A stretch of DNA of 64,000 bases from Adiantum capillus-veneris (taxonomy: Eukaryota > Streptophyta > Polypodiopsida > Polypodiales > Pteridaceae). The stretch lies in NCBI GenBank assembly GCA_014529385.2, contig CM043959.1:59004753-59068752 (forward strand), in the 5' to 3' direction. Positions 9,576-21,115 of the stretch are shown one piece after another; within the stretch, counting starts at the first letter, position 1; each line of letters begins with the position of its first letter. Below the pieces are notes generated by a model. The model saw only the letters and a list, made by a program, of their open reading frames with translations, made no database searches and was not told where the DNA came from. Position numbers and translations under genes: made by a program.

Positions 9576-12480
9576 GACATCTCTCAAAACACATGCTTCA
9601 CTTGGTCTAAGAGATAGCAAGGCCCATTGTTTCAACTTTTAGAGAATCAAGGCTTGATAGAATATACATGAATGTTGATCTTCTTCAAGAATTTTAGCAA
9701 GCAATTTGTTGGAAAGAGAATTATATGCTTCTGCCTGATCATGCCCCTGTTCTTTTTAAATTTCATAAGGATGCATGTATGTACAAAGAAAGTGCTTGGC
9801 CCCATATTGATCAATCCCTTGCTGCTATTAATTGTGTCAAGATAAAAGTTAAAGAAGCTTTTGACTCTGCTTTCAGCACTTTCCCTCTGCTTTTAAAGCA
9901 TGGGACAATGCAGTCAAGGACACCCAAAGGGTACTTACAGCTTTCAAGAAAAGGGCAAATCTATTAGGAAAAGTAGAAGGATGATGATAGAAAAAAAAAA
10001 TCTCTGATTTAGAGAACAATGTTCAGCGTGGTAGTCCTCCTTCCCCTTCCCTCATAGATTGAAAAGATCAACTAAGAAGAGAAGAGATCTTAGTTGCCAA
10101 GGATTCTCTTATTTGGACCAGAGACTATTGGTCAAGAAAATTTGATACTCCATCCAAAATCATGCTTAATCTTCTCAAACGAAAGAAGATCACGGACTTC
10201 ATTCCATTCTTGATGGATAAAAATGGCTATGTAGCACAATATCATAAAGGAAACCTATTCATCTCGTGGTCCTACCAAGGGTAGAGGTAGTTGCAAAGTA
10301 CTATTGATGCACTTAAGGCAGGAAAAATCCCTGGCATAGATGGTTTTCCCAATGGATTTTATCACCAATACCAAGACTTTCTCATTCCCCATTTGAAAAA
10401 GCTGAGGCAAGAAGCCTTGAAAATAGGAGCTCTTCTGTCTTCTACAAACACTAGAGTTGTTAAGAATAGACACAAAACGGGGGAAGGAGGACTAAGGCTA
10501 CTAGAGATCTATTACTTGTCTAACTTCTGCTTATAAGGTTTTTCCCCTAGACCTAGCAAGAAGACTATCATGCATGCAATTATTCTTCTTGAACAAAAAG
10601 GATTTATAAAGGGTAGATTTATCGTGGATGTCATAGTCACATTATGGGAAGCTATAGACCACGCAATTGATACTGACCAAATGTGATCGATTTTGACAAG
10701 GCTTATGACATGATTGAATGGGACTTCATCTTCCAATCATTGTATGCCATAGGCTTTGACAAAATGTTTATCATATTCACTCAGATATTGTTTGGGAATG
10801 GTTTGGTGAAAGTGACAATAAATATGAGCTTACTGATGCAATCAACTTGAGGAGGTCTATTAGACATGGTTGTCCTATAGCTGCTCCTTTCCTCCATGCC
10901 ATTTGTTCAAATGCTTTGGGTTTGCTAGTGAAAGATGCCATTGTATCAGGTAGTATGAAAGGGATAGATATGCTTGGGACCAGTAAGAAGCTCTGCTTGG
11001 AGCAGTTTGCAGAGGACACTAATGCCTTAATGCACAATGACGAATAGGTTGTGGAAACTTTTTGGGAATTCTTAGATACTTTTTGTGGAAACTTTGTTGG
11101 GAATTCCTTAATACTTTTTGTGAAGCCACTGGCTTAGTGATCCATCACTCCAAAATAGGTTTCAAAGCTGCTTCTGGAACCATACCCCAAATTGTCATAG
11201 AAGTAAGTTGTTCCCAAATTGAAGATGGATATATCTTCAAACTATTTGGGATTCCTATGGATTTGGAGTCACCTTTAATCAAAGATGGAAGTGGGTGCTG
11301 AATAGGACAAGATAAAAAGTCTTTATATGGTAAAGCTGCCAATCTTCTCTTTCTAGCAAGGCTTTTGTACTATATCATTACATTATGCCATCACTAATAT
11401 ACTTTTTGTCTTGTCAGTAGCCAACAAAGTACTAATCACAGAAAGCATTTAATATGTTCATATCATTTCTGTGGGTAGGTGATTTAGAGCACTGTAAATC
11501 CCAAAAGTATCTTGGCACATCTACTGCCTTCCTAATTCCAAGGGAGGTTTGGGCCTTCTGAACCTCTGCAGGATCTCTAGAAAAATGGTAGGAAAGTGGG
11601 TCCTAAGGAGTTTGGAATCAAAGGACTTTTGGGCTTTGCTTCTAAAAAGGAACGCAAGTAAATTCAAGCTCAAAGAGTACAACGCGTGGTCAAACTTGAG
11701 AGACACTATTATGTCGGCAATTAAATTTGCCCCGAATGGATATAAACTCATGTACGAATTCTGGGAGTCTTGGCAAGACATAAGGAACCAGTGGAAGCCT
11801 AATTTAAGTGTCATCTATTATATGTCCTTCAAGATTCACCTTGGTATGGATGTTTTGTAGAATCTCTAGAAGTAGTCCTTATCTAGAAAGCTCACAAATG
11901 TCATAAGGTTGGTAAACATTCATGGGGTGATCTCTTAAGGTCACAATATCAAGGATGAGATCACAATTCAAGCTTATTTTAATTTGAGCCAAAGAGATGT
12001 TGCCTAATGTTTAGCTAGGCTATAAGTTGTTTTGCAAAGCTTCATCTCCCTCCCAGGGGAGACAATAAAAAAACTGAGTTTATAAAGATTGCCAGACAAA
12101 TTTATCAACATTACATGCCTAAAGATGTGAGTAGAAGAAGGACTGAAAAACAGTTGAACAACAAATGGAAATAGCAATGGATAGACAGGTTTAAGTCCAT
12201 CTGGGCCTATCCCATAGCAAACAAACAGAGTACCCTTTTCTAGCTTATAATGCATCAGGGCACATGATGTGGTCACAAAGCTCTTTGAATTGGAGTCAAT
12301 GATGGAAAATGTTGTACAGATGTAGACTCTACATTGAGGATACCCTTCATCTCTTTTTTAGTTGGTCAGGATAGCAAAAAATCCATGGCCAAAGTGCAAA
12401 TGTGTGGGTCTACCCTATGTGGGGTCTTTTGTATTGCTTTTTCCTTCAGCAATTGAATACTTCTTACTCAATTTTTTTAT
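9576..12480 (+). pseudogene. LINE ORF2 remnant: endonuclease end, reverse transcriptase, zf-RVT
   Basis: The endonuclease end is visible at 9645-9765 (SRLDRIYMNVDLLQEF, then LLPDHAPVLFKF). The connector AFKAWDNAV follows near 9890. RT begins at about 10291 with IDALKAGKIPGIDGFPNGFY, then QKGFIKGRF at about 10590. It continues with FDKAYDMIEWDF at about 10690, RRSIRHGCPIAAPFLHAI at 10848-10905 and the catalytic box, seen as EQFAEDTNAL at about 11000. FADD is FAED here, so one catalytic Asp is replaced. A zf-RVT-like region lies near 12190-12370. Frames change repeatedly and stops are frequent, so it is dead. In life the protein would nick target DNA and prime cDNA synthesis. The 3' end near 12480 is approximate, at a short T/A run. 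Confidence 0.85.
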
Positions 12481-12654
12481 TAAAAAAATGTAATGAAGGC
12501 GTTGCAATTAAGTGGGTCCCAAAAAATGGGGGAACTATATTGGTATCTACTAACATAATATGGCGGAAGGGGGAGCCCTTTACACGTGTCGCAATCTGCG
12601 ACCTGAAGGCTAAAATCCAAAACTAAAAAAAGCCCCTTTGCATGCGAAAGAGGG

Positions 12655-12690
12655 AGAGAGGGGGAGAGAGAGAGAGAGAGAAAGAGAGGC
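12655..12690. repeat. GA-rich microsatellite
   Basis: A (GA)n run with single-base interruptions, downstream of the kinase gene. The open frame covering it on the minus strand is repeat-driven and not called. Confidence 0.85.
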
Positions 12691-13051
12691 CGCCTCCGTG
12701 CTAGTGTGGAAAAAAACCGGCTTGAAGAGCTGGCAAAAATGAACAAGTCATAACTCAATGTCATGGCTTCAAATCTGTACATTTTCAGCATGGTACTACA
12801 AAAGGGGCGTCCCTGCTTCACATGAGAGATCTCATTTATCCCGTTGCTGGGCACGGGCATGTCGTGGATGGCTTTTCCAATAAGGCTACGCCTGTCGCTT
12901 CGACAGCCCTCGTCCCCTGCGAGAGATGACCCAGCGGCCGTGGTAGGCATGCACTGATTGCCCAGCTCAGCAGACAGTCCTGGCTGACGGCTGTCGGCAA
13001 TGATTCAGGCCGCCTGCGAAGGACGTTGCGAAGGGTGTCAGAGTGTCGGTA

Positions 13052-14413
13052 CTAATCCACCGTTCTCCTCCTCCTAGCGTTCCTGTTCCTCATCAGAAAT
13101 GCCGCACAGTCCAAGCTCACTTCGCTTGCCCGCCTGATCTCCGGTCCGTATTCCGAATTCCCGACTGCCCCTGACACACAAGGGCGCCGAGCCAGCTGCT
13201 GTTGCCCATCTGTTATCATGCGCTTCACTGTTATCCACTCACCAGCTGCCGCTTCTTCCGATCTATACTTGCTGCTAGTTATGGGACGTCCAGCGCCGCT
13301 AATTGCTACTCTGGAGGGCGCTCCCACGTTCGGCATACTGCTAGCTGTAGCTGCAGCTGTACTACAGCATTCAATATCTGAACCCCAATATTGGTCTGCC
13401 AGCTTCAGTGTGCTTCTTGGAGACCCTGCTCCTAATAATTCCTCCCAAATATTCCTGCACTCGATTCCATCCAGATCCTCATCTCCTTTGCTGCCCCTCA
13501 CGACGAAGGGGTGCTGCAGAAGCTCTCCTGCTGTGGGCCTTGCCTTGGGGTCTCTCTGTAAGCATAACCGCAAGAAATCCTTAGCCTCTGCGGACGCCAG
13601 CTTTGGCAGTGGTGGACTCTCTTGCGAGCTCCCTAGCTTCAGAAAAAGAGCCCCTACATTGGTTATATGACCCCATGGAGGCCTCCCCTGCAACATCTCC
13701 ACCACTGTGCAGCCCAATGACCAGATGTCGGACGGCAGGCCTTGCTCTACCCCTTGCACAACTTCTGGGGCCATGTACAGAGGTGTGCCTCTGAGCTGCT
13801 GCATGCAATCTATCTTCTTGTTCACGCCTATCGAGCTGGAGTTGTCTCCGTGCAGGCGCCGGGCCGCGCCAAAGTCGGCAATTTTGACGCCCGATGAGCC
13901 AATCAGGATGTTATGGCTCTTTATGTCACAGTGAACAATGCCATTGCGGTGAAGGTAGTGCAGTCCCTGCAGAATGGAGCGAGTGTAGCGAGCCACGAGA
14001 ATTTCATCACTGAGTTTGCCACCGGAGCGGCGGAGCAGGTCGGCGAGGCTGCCGCGGTCCATGTATTCAAGGAAGAGCGCAGGGCAGGAGTCGCTGAGAT
14101 ACTGGGCGCCAAGGCAACGGACAATGAAGGGGGAGCGAAGGGATCGGAGGATGTGGAACTCATTGAGGAGCTGGGAGAGGAGAAGCGGAGAGCAGGAGGG
14201 GGAGCTGGCTGAGGGGGGGCCGCAGGATTTGATGGCGAAGAGGGAGTGGTCTAGCAGGTTGAGGGCGAGGGAGACATGGCCGAAGGAGCCCGAGCCCAAG
14301 CTGCCCACGTTCAGCCAGCTCAGCTGGCCTTTAGCCCGACGTGGAGCGCTAGGCTGCAACCCAGGATCATTATGGTCAGCAGCGGCTGCTGCGTTTACAG
14401 AAGAGGAAGACAT
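13052..14413 (-). CDS. MAPKKK-type protein serine/threonine kinase
   Basis: A single uninterrupted 453-aa frame with higher GC than its surroundings. The kinase domain runs from about residue 33 to 304. It has the glycine loop GSGSFGHV (40-47), lysine K62 in FAIK, glutamate E85 in helix C, and catalytic loop HCDIKSHN (161-168) with D163 and K165. DFG follows at 180-182, GTPLYMAPE at 209-217 and DIWSLGCTVVEM at 229-240. All catalytic residues are present. The HCD loop and the intronless form fit the plant MEKK-like group that includes Arabidopsis MAPKKK13-21, which act at the top of MAP kinase cascades in stress and hormone signalling. The 150-residue C-terminal tail is Ser/Ala rich with no domain I recognise. 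The first Met is chosen because it follows a TATA-like box by a normal distance. I cannot say which paralogue it is. Confidence 0.93.
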   Translation of the reverse strand: MSSSSVNAAAAADHNDPGLQPSAPRRAKGQLSWLNVGSLGSGSFGHVSLALNLLDHSLFAIKSCGPPSASSPSCSPLLLSQLLNEFHILRSLRSPFIVRCLGAQYLSDSCPALFLEYMDRGSLADLLRRSGGKLSDEILVARYTRSILQGLHYLHRNGIVHCDIKSHNILIGSSGVKIADFGAARRLHGDNSSSIGVNKKIDCMQQLRGTPLYMAPEVVQGVEQGLPSDIWSLGCTVVEMLQGRPPWGHITNVGALFLKLGSSQESPPLPKLASAEAKDFLRLCLQRDPKARPTAGELLQHPFVVRGSKGDEDLDGIECRNIWEELLGAGSPRSTLKLADQYWGSDIECCSTAAATASSMPNVGAPSRVAISGAGRPITSSKYRSEEAAAGEWITVKRMITDGQQQLARRPCVSGAVGNSEYGPEIRRASEVSLDCAAFLMRNRNARRRRTVD

Positions 14414-14493
14414 GTAATGGTTTGCTCCTGACGACGTTGTGTTGTGCAGCCTAGGCGACGCAATGTTGGCAACCTGGAGAGTCTCTCTTTTCG

Positions 14494-14500
14494 TTTATAA
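14494..14500 (-). promoter_or_regulatory. TATA-like box of the kinase gene
   Basis: On the minus strand the sequence reads TTATAAA about 80 bp upstream of the start codon at 14413. This would put transcription start about 50 bp before the ATG. It is a position-based inference. Confidence 0.5.
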
Positions 14501-15142
14501 TGTCTTCCTGCAGCCCTTTTCATTGCGTCCCTATTTCCCTCATATGTCGAAAAGAGCCTGTCCTAATGCCCTCACCCAGCCACGTGGAGGGCTATGAATC
14601 CTCTTCCACGAGTCCACGAGCCCTCGCGCACCCCCTTCCTCGTCACTGATCCCGTCATCAACATGCACGCAGACCTTCACGCGTCGCTTTTGACCCCATG
14701 CATAATAGGAGTAGACCTTAGACGGGGGCTTTCCCACATAGGCAAGCAGGGTTTTTACTTGCTTGATTGAGTGCAAAGCCAACTACGTGGTGCTAGAGGT
14801 CAATGTCCTTGGATATCCATTGCCCATCCTTTTTCATTTTCTTTGAAACTGTGTCTACAATGGAGGCCCTGGCTGGACCCACGCTGTGTGTTTCGCGTTG
14901 GAGCCATGCCATGTGATTCTTCCTTTGTGCCTCACAATGCTTGTGCTCTACCACTGTCCCTTGTGATGGTCTGATCCTCCTCCTCATGATGCCAATCCCT
15001 TGCAAGATTTAATGCAGGAGCTTTTTCTTTCCGGCTAAGTGAAAACCTTTAAAAAGCGTTAGAGCTCAAATTTGGTGCTATAAGCACCTTAAAATAAAAT
15101 CTCAAGGGAGGGAGCATTTCTTCCAAGCTAGAGTGGCAATGG
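14501..15142. other. Kinase upstream region, no gene recognised
   Basis: Short open frames on both strands (for example 14540-14782 minus and 14771-14974 plus) have no features of a known family. It probably contains the kinase promoter. No repeat element is evident. Confidence 0.4.
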
Positions 15143-15378
15143 TTTATTATAGTATAATTAGCGACTCAGATTAAGTAGTTACAAGTGATTAGTGTGGTGA
15201 TTAGTGCGGTCTAGCAAGCAGATGCTCGTCAAAACCAAGAGCTTAATCAACGCGATTTACTCGGCTGCTTAAGGACTATGTGTAGCTGCTCATAAATGTT
15301 GCTTGTAACCTCCTTTCTGGCGATTACATAAAAACTAAAGTTATATACTATTTTATCGTTAAAAATATTCCTTTCTTA
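15143..15378 (+). repeat. Direct repeat A flanking a foldback
   Basis: About 236 bp, shared in order with 15722-15960: ATTAGCGACT, GGTGATTAG, GCTCGTCAA, GTAAAAACTAAAGTTATA-like and AAAATATTC blocks recur at matching spacing. Divergence is substantial, so the pair is old. Confidence 0.75.
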
Positions 15379-15459
15379 GTAGCACACAAGAAGATTTAGA
15401 AATTTTCTAATGTAGGAAACCGGAGTCTTTTCCAATGTTTTTAATACAATGAATAACAT

Positions 15460-15605
15460 CAAGAGCTTCTGCTCGAGAGGCACTGCATACCTAGCTAGGT
15501 ACGATTGGGGGCAGGGGACCACCGGGCCCCCCATCGCGCCGCCGGTCTCTTGTGCCCAATCATACCTAGCTAGGTATGCGGTGCCTCCCTCACAAAAGCG
15601 CATGA
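15460..15605. repeat. Foldback with ~55-bp arms
   Basis: The left arm (about 15463-15509) and right arm (about 15554-15603) are inverted copies. The best part is GGCACTGCATACCTAGCTAG paired with its complement ending GTGCCTC. The loop is about 44 bp and GC-rich. CCTAGCTAGG inside each arm is itself palindromic. The transcript would form a long hairpin. It could be a MITE or a small-RNA precursor; nothing in the sequence decides this. Confidence 0.8.
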
Positions 15606-15721
15606 TGTTGAGGTAAGTCACAAAATGGGAATTATGTGAGAATTTGTCCAAAACTTCTTGTGAGCATAAGAAGTGTATTTCACCAAGCATTTTGTTTGTG
15701 CTTGGGAGAGAGAGCGTCATG

Positions 15722-15960
15722 TCTTATTGTAGTAAAATTAGCGACTATCGTTCTCACTATAATTGAGTAATTAAAGGTGATTAGGGTGGTGATTAGCAAG
15801 GTTTGGCAAGCAGGAGCTCGTCAAGCAAGGCTCCATTAGGTGATTAACTCAGCTGGATAAGGGCTACATGTAGTTGTTCATAAATGCCGCTTGTCAACTG
15901 GGAGACCGCGTAAAAACTAAAGTTATAAATTATTTTACCATTGAAAATATTCGTTCCATA
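15722..15960 (+). repeat. Direct repeat B flanking a foldback
   Basis: Partner of 15143-15378. The two lie either side of a ~340-bp segment containing the foldback. The layout resembles a terminal-repeat miniature element, but I find no primer-binding site or TG...CA ends. Confidence 0.75.
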
Positions 15961-16776
15961 GAAACAAACTAGTATGTGACACGCGCGTTGCTGCGACGAA
16001 AGAAACATGGCCACTATTCTCATAGGGCTATCTTTTCCTCCCAGTGGAACACCATCAATGCTCTATTCTACATGTATAGTCTGTTGTATTTTTAAAAGTG
16101 ATGCATGACACAACCTCTTGACAAATTCTAACAAATATGAATATGCAGCTGCAAATCATTTTTTAATACCAAGCTTGGGAGCTAGGCTCAAAGAAATTAT
16201 TTTTTGTGAGTTGTTAGCCCTTGTTCAATAAACTTCTATTAGGTTAGAGAGAGAGTGAGAGAGAGAGAGTCCTCCTTTTTGTGTGTCTAGGTCTAGGTCT
16301 AGCAATGCTACGGAGCTTGATTATATAGCTTAGATAAGTTAGCATGGTGTGAAATATTTGAAAGCTAAGAGAATTCAATGTGATTATAAAACTTTGTTTG
16401 AAAATGGATTGGATTCTATAGAATTGGTTTCAACAATGGAGTGGGTTCAATAGAATTGGTTTCAACAACGGGAACACAATTGGATTCAATGTTTTGACTC
16501 CACTCTCTTACTTGCTCCTATCTTTGCTTCTTTCTTGTGAGAGTAAGGCATGGCAATAGTGCACATCATAACCTACTATATAGTAGGAAGGACGTTTTCC
16601 CCTTGGTCTACCTAGGGTTGATAGAAGTGCTACCAAATGCAAAAGTACAAACTGAGTAAGTAAGCAAGTTTTTAAATATGAGTTCCCATAACTGGTACAA
16701 TGTGTAATCATAAAACTTTTCATGTCTAAGAGCGGAGTCGTGAAAAAGTTATTAGGGCTCATAGTTTCCAATGTAG
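15961..16776. other. No gene recognised
   Basis: AT-rich spacer before the gypsy element. It holds a short GA microsatellite (16243-16270) and a small direct repeat (TTCAATAGAATTGGTTTCAA-like, about 16418-16468). Open frames such as 16508-16810 on the minus strand run into the LTR and are not supported. Confidence 0.5.
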
Positions 16777-19155
16777 TGATAGCCGTTTTTCGGCTCTCCA
16801 TAATTACCATAGTAAGTTACTCCACCCTACCAAATTCACCCAAACGCTATGGCTATCCCTACCATTTCACTGTATATAGGTGCGTGTGAGTTAGGGGACT
16901 TTTCCCATATCTCCTAACTGAAATAAAAACCCTCGATTAGCTAGGCATTGGGCTAGTTAAGCCAAAAAAAAATAAAATAAAAAAAATATAAGTATATTAT
17001 GGCCCATGCGTATGTAAATATTTTTTTGTATATAGGGCCTAAATAAAAGATTTTTTCATAATTATTTTGGTATTTATTTAAATATTTCTACCTAGGTGTG
17101 TGTTATTTATGCTCTGTACATTGCCTCACCATTACCACAATTTTTCTTACCATTTTTCATACTCTTTATTCCATATAGAAATATTTTCATGTAAGCTTCT
17201 CTTATATTTGGTGTAACTCCACCCCAACAAAAATCCAAAAAAACTAGTTTTATTTATGTGTATATTTTTTCACTATTGTGATTTTTCCCTTCCTACATCT
17301 ATTTTGTTTTTTTCTAAAAATTAGAACACCAAAAATATTTATCTTTTTATGGTAGCCTCATAATGAGAGAGATTTCTTTTGACCCCTTTATATTTTTTCC
17401 ACTTATATTATTTATATTTGACATGTACATATTTTTTAGACCCCTCAATATTTGATTTTCTTAGTTGTACTATTCACTTATATCATGATCTCAACAATAT
17501 CTTCAATTATAGACCTACCAAATAAGGTCAAGGGTAGGTGGCATGCATACATGCACTATGGAGGGTCCACTCTTGGAGGTATTCAAAAGAATCATCCAAA
17601 GAAGGACCCCACAAGGACTTTGTGCAGTGGAAAAAAACAGTCGGTTTTGCTGAATTTTTAAAGTTCACTTGCTCTCCGAATTTGAAAAGGTGATACAAAC
17701 AAAAGTTGTAGCTCGTGGGCTGAACTTTTGCCTCAAATTTTTTCATATTTTTTTGAGCTACGAGCTGTGAGCTATGATTTTATTAGTGGACCCCAGTTTT
17801 CCCATGCTATGCATCCACACTCTCTCTTCCACTTTATCATTTTCCTCTTTTACACACACTTCTCCACTCATCATCCCCACCTCTCTCACCACTCCTCTCT
17901 GCACCCTACTCACCTTCTCCTCAACCTTGAAGAATAAGAGAAACCATGGTGAACTCATACCTCCCACACACAATTCCATTCCAAAATTGACCACCTAGTC
18001 TCAATTTTCCTCCTCCAAATTACCCATATCTATCAAAAAAACCACAAAATTCAGCCTCTTCTCTTAAAAGACAAGATCATGGTGGTTGATTACTCAGCTT
18101 CAATTACCTTGTCTCTCAAGGAAGGTCAAGAGTGGAGAAAAAATGTACCGTCAAAGCTAGTGGACCGTCAACAAGCGTCAAAATTGGCCCTACTCAAAAC
18201 ACTTGGAGCATCAACCTTGTAAGAAATCCACCTTTTCTTACCTCTTAAGAGTTTTTCTTCCTTATTTGTATCCTACATGGATACTCCCATTGTAAATATC
18301 CAATTCCATTTGTAAATTAATACTAACTCTACTAACACTAACCCACTATGAAAAGTTCTATCACCTCCATTTCTCTCCTCTCTCTTTCCCCACCAACTTC
18401 TTGATAATTCCAAGCAAAAGAAATTAGATAAATTGCTGAAAATCTAACCCAACCATGGTTAGAGGAGTAACCCTAGCCTTCAAAATTGCTATAAAAGGAG
18501 GGTGTAGCTAGCACAAAAAGGGGAGCCATAAGCAAGAGCACTATGCTATAGCTTGAGAAGCCAAGCTCAACCTCTCTAGAAGGAGCTCTTGAGTGGAAGC
18601 TCATTGTTTTATGCATGTGCATGTGTTGTAATAGGGGATTAGCAAGGGAACTCTATGCCATTGTAAGAGAGAGAGTGATCATTCAATTGAGAGTAGGAAA
18701 TCTATCCTTTCTTCTACTAGTGTAAGCCCAACATTTGCTGAATCAAGGAGGGTGGATTTGGACTAAGCTTGGATACTTTGTCTCCCTTCCAACGTGAAGT
18801 AATGGACAACAATGATGCGTAAGTGTCTTGGTGTTTTTTGTTAAGTTCGTGATAGCTTGTCTCTGGTGTTGTCATCAATCTAGCCATAAATCCCACATAC
18901 TGTAAGAGGGCGACAGGGTGGAGAGGACTCCCCTGGCTTTAAGACAGTGATTGGGGTGGCTTTTCTTGTGATGTGTTGTGGTGAAATTTACGCAAGCTAT
19001 GTTGAACAAATACTAATCTCACTTTGATTTGTCATGACAGATTTGTAAGAAGGTATTAATGCAACAAGCACCCCCTCCCCCTTTCTCTCCCTTTCTTAAA
19101 TATATAGTTGTGTTTGCTTGATCATTGCCGATACGTTTCAAAGCAGCCCGAGCAC

Positions 19156-19204
<49 letters not shown>

Positions 19205-19463
19205 TTTTAGTGTGTGAGAGTGTTCCATTGGTGTTAGGGTTAGTGTAAATTCCTTGCTTGTTTGTGGGTTGCTCTAACGATTCTCCTCTTTTGCGTCCTA
19301 GTTCGCTCTTAAACTAGGTGGTGTCCCTTGTGTAGTTGGGATTTGGCTATGGGTTTGTTGTTTTGGTTTGTGTTGTGTTGTGCCCCAGCCCCATTGAGCA
19401 GCACGGGAGCCTTGAAGGGTGTTTAGAGGTTGCTCTTCTTGTTGCCCGCCCCGGACCGTTTCA
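16777..19463 (+). repeat. 5' LTR of Tat-like gypsy element
   Basis: About 2687 bp. It contains a TATA box at 18490-18497 (TATAAAAG) and a (CT)n run at 19157-19201. Small frames at 17452-17998 recur exactly in the 3' LTR and are repeat-derived, not genes. Confidence 0.95.
18490..18497 (+). promoter_or_regulatory. TATA box in 5' LTR
   Basis: TATAAAAG in a conserved stretch of the LTR. The same box is at 27097-27104 in the 3' LTR. It probably drives the element transcript. Confidence 0.65.
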
Positions 19464-19466
19464 AAT

Positions 19467-19480
19467 TGGTGCCCCCACGG
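19467..19480 (+). promoter_or_regulatory. Putative primer-binding site of gypsy element
   Basis: TGGTGCCCCCACGG begins three bases after the LTR end. TGG matches the complement of a tRNA CCA end. I cannot assign the tRNA. Confidence 0.6.
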
Positions 19481-20075
19481 AGGACGGCTTGTGTATTTTT
19501 GTGTAAAATCAACCTTTAGCATAGTCAAGTAGTTTGCATGAATCACGAAAATTTGTATGATCCCTTCATTCCCATTGCAAGGCAAAAGGTACACATAATT
19601 GTTAGTACTAAGTTGCAATTTTAACGTGTCATTCGTAGAATTTTAGGTCCTCTTAGGTTGGCCAAGATAAACGCTTCAGTAAATCCTTTTATTTTGCCTC
19701 TCATTAGGTACGACCTTAGTTTGGACGTCTATATTTTTGTTTTGTTTTAAGCATTAGGTCATGCATAGACCATGGATAATGGCCCAGGAATAGAGGTTTT
19801 CCCCTTCCATTTCACTCCACACATTAGAATAAACATTTCAATTAGTAGGAAAATCCATTTTCAACAACGTATGGTGTTCATGTTTGGTGCCCAAAGAGTA
19901 GGAGAAATTCTCGCATCACCAAACCCTGTCATCCTACCTCTTATTGATTATCATAGGTCATTTGATGTGAATATCTTTATTTTGTTGTAGAATAGATTGC
20001 AAGCTAGAAAACATTATTGTGTAAATCTTTTTAAGAAAGAAAAACAAAAACGGGTGTCACTTTGAAATCAATTCA

Positions 20076-21115
20076 ATGGAAAGCCAACGCCAAATGTCTG
20101 GGTATCCTCTTTTCTTTGGAGAGCCTGGAGAGGATGCAGAATTATTTTTAGCGAATTTCAAGATGTCTTGCCGTATCAAGAGGATAATAACTGATCAAGA
20201 ACGTGTAGAAATGTTTGAGGTGGTCCTTAGGAAAGATGCTAGCACTTGGTTTGACTCTTTGCCTGAGGAAGTTAAGGGGAATTACACAGAAGTTTTAAAT
20301 CGTTTCAAGAAATACTTCTTTGATCCCCAAAACACTCAAAAATTATGGCAAGAAATTGTTTCTCATAAGCAAAAAGACTTAGATGACTACTACTTGTACA
20401 AGCAAGAGTTTCTACGTCTTTGGGCTCTATGGATACGAAATATTGCTAACCCTGGTGATGGTGCAGAATTTCTAAAGAAGGAGAGGTTCATAGCCGGACT
20501 CTTTCCTGACCTTAAGGTAAAAGTTGAGGCGGGTGCACCTGCTACCTTTGATGCAGCTGAAACTAGGGCTGCTGAGAAATATAGGAAACTCAAGTGCTTA
20601 AGGGGAGAGGTTCCAATAGAAGGTCTTAGACCCAAAGGTAAGTCACAAGCATCAACATCGAGGGAGCTTCCTGAGGTAACGACGGAAGTAATTGAGAAAT
20701 TAAACGAATCTTTAAGCAGCCTGTCAATTCACCTTGCACAAGCTGTAGGTCCAAAGGGACAAGCAAAAAGTCTGAAGAGCGAGATCCACGACCTAGGAGA
20801 GTCTTGCAATGTTGGAATTGCGGAGAGTCTGGACATGGGATGTATAATTGTCCTTGGCCCCGTGGGGAGCCAGGGAGACCTAACTTGAATTACCCAGTGA
20901 TGAATGCAGGTGAAGGAACTGGTCAACAACCAAGGCTTCTACAAAGACCAAATGGACCAAGACCACCTCCACAAGGGGTAGACGGAGTTCCACCTTTGCC
21001 AGATCCAAATGTGCATGTGGTAGAGGTGACAAACTCAAATGAGCTTGACATGGAAGCAAATGGAATTAAGCGTGGCCGAGGAAAAGGTAAAGAGAAAGAG
21101 GGTGTCCCATCATAG
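20076..21115 (+). pseudogene. Gypsy gag (capsid and zinc knuckle), frameshifted
   Basis: The first frame (20076-20888) has the Retrotrans_gag pattern: PGEDAELFLANFKMSCRIKR, DASTWFDSLP and YTEVLNRFKKYFF. The zinc knuckle CWNCGESGHGMYNCP is in another frame (from about 20806), so one frameshift lies near 20740-20800. That second frame ends at a TAG at 21113-21115 and then continues in the same frame into protease, so the stop may separate gag and pol or be a lesion. Gag would form the particle that packages element RNA. Confidence 0.85.

Noticed and set aside
12480-12950. 156-aa minus-strand frame downstream of the kinase
   Set aside because: Includes a GA microsatellite and no recognisable domain; more likely 3' flank.
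13218-14417. Plus-strand frames opposite the kinase
   Set aside because: GC-rich antisense shadows of a clear kinase gene.
15460-15605. Known conserved miRNA precursor
   Set aside because: Neither arm matches any conserved plant miRNA I can recall, so only a generic foldback is called.
17452-17998. Several 69-78-aa frames, repeated at 26059-26605
   Set aside because: They lie in the two LTRs of the gypsy element and have no domain; LTR shadow frames.
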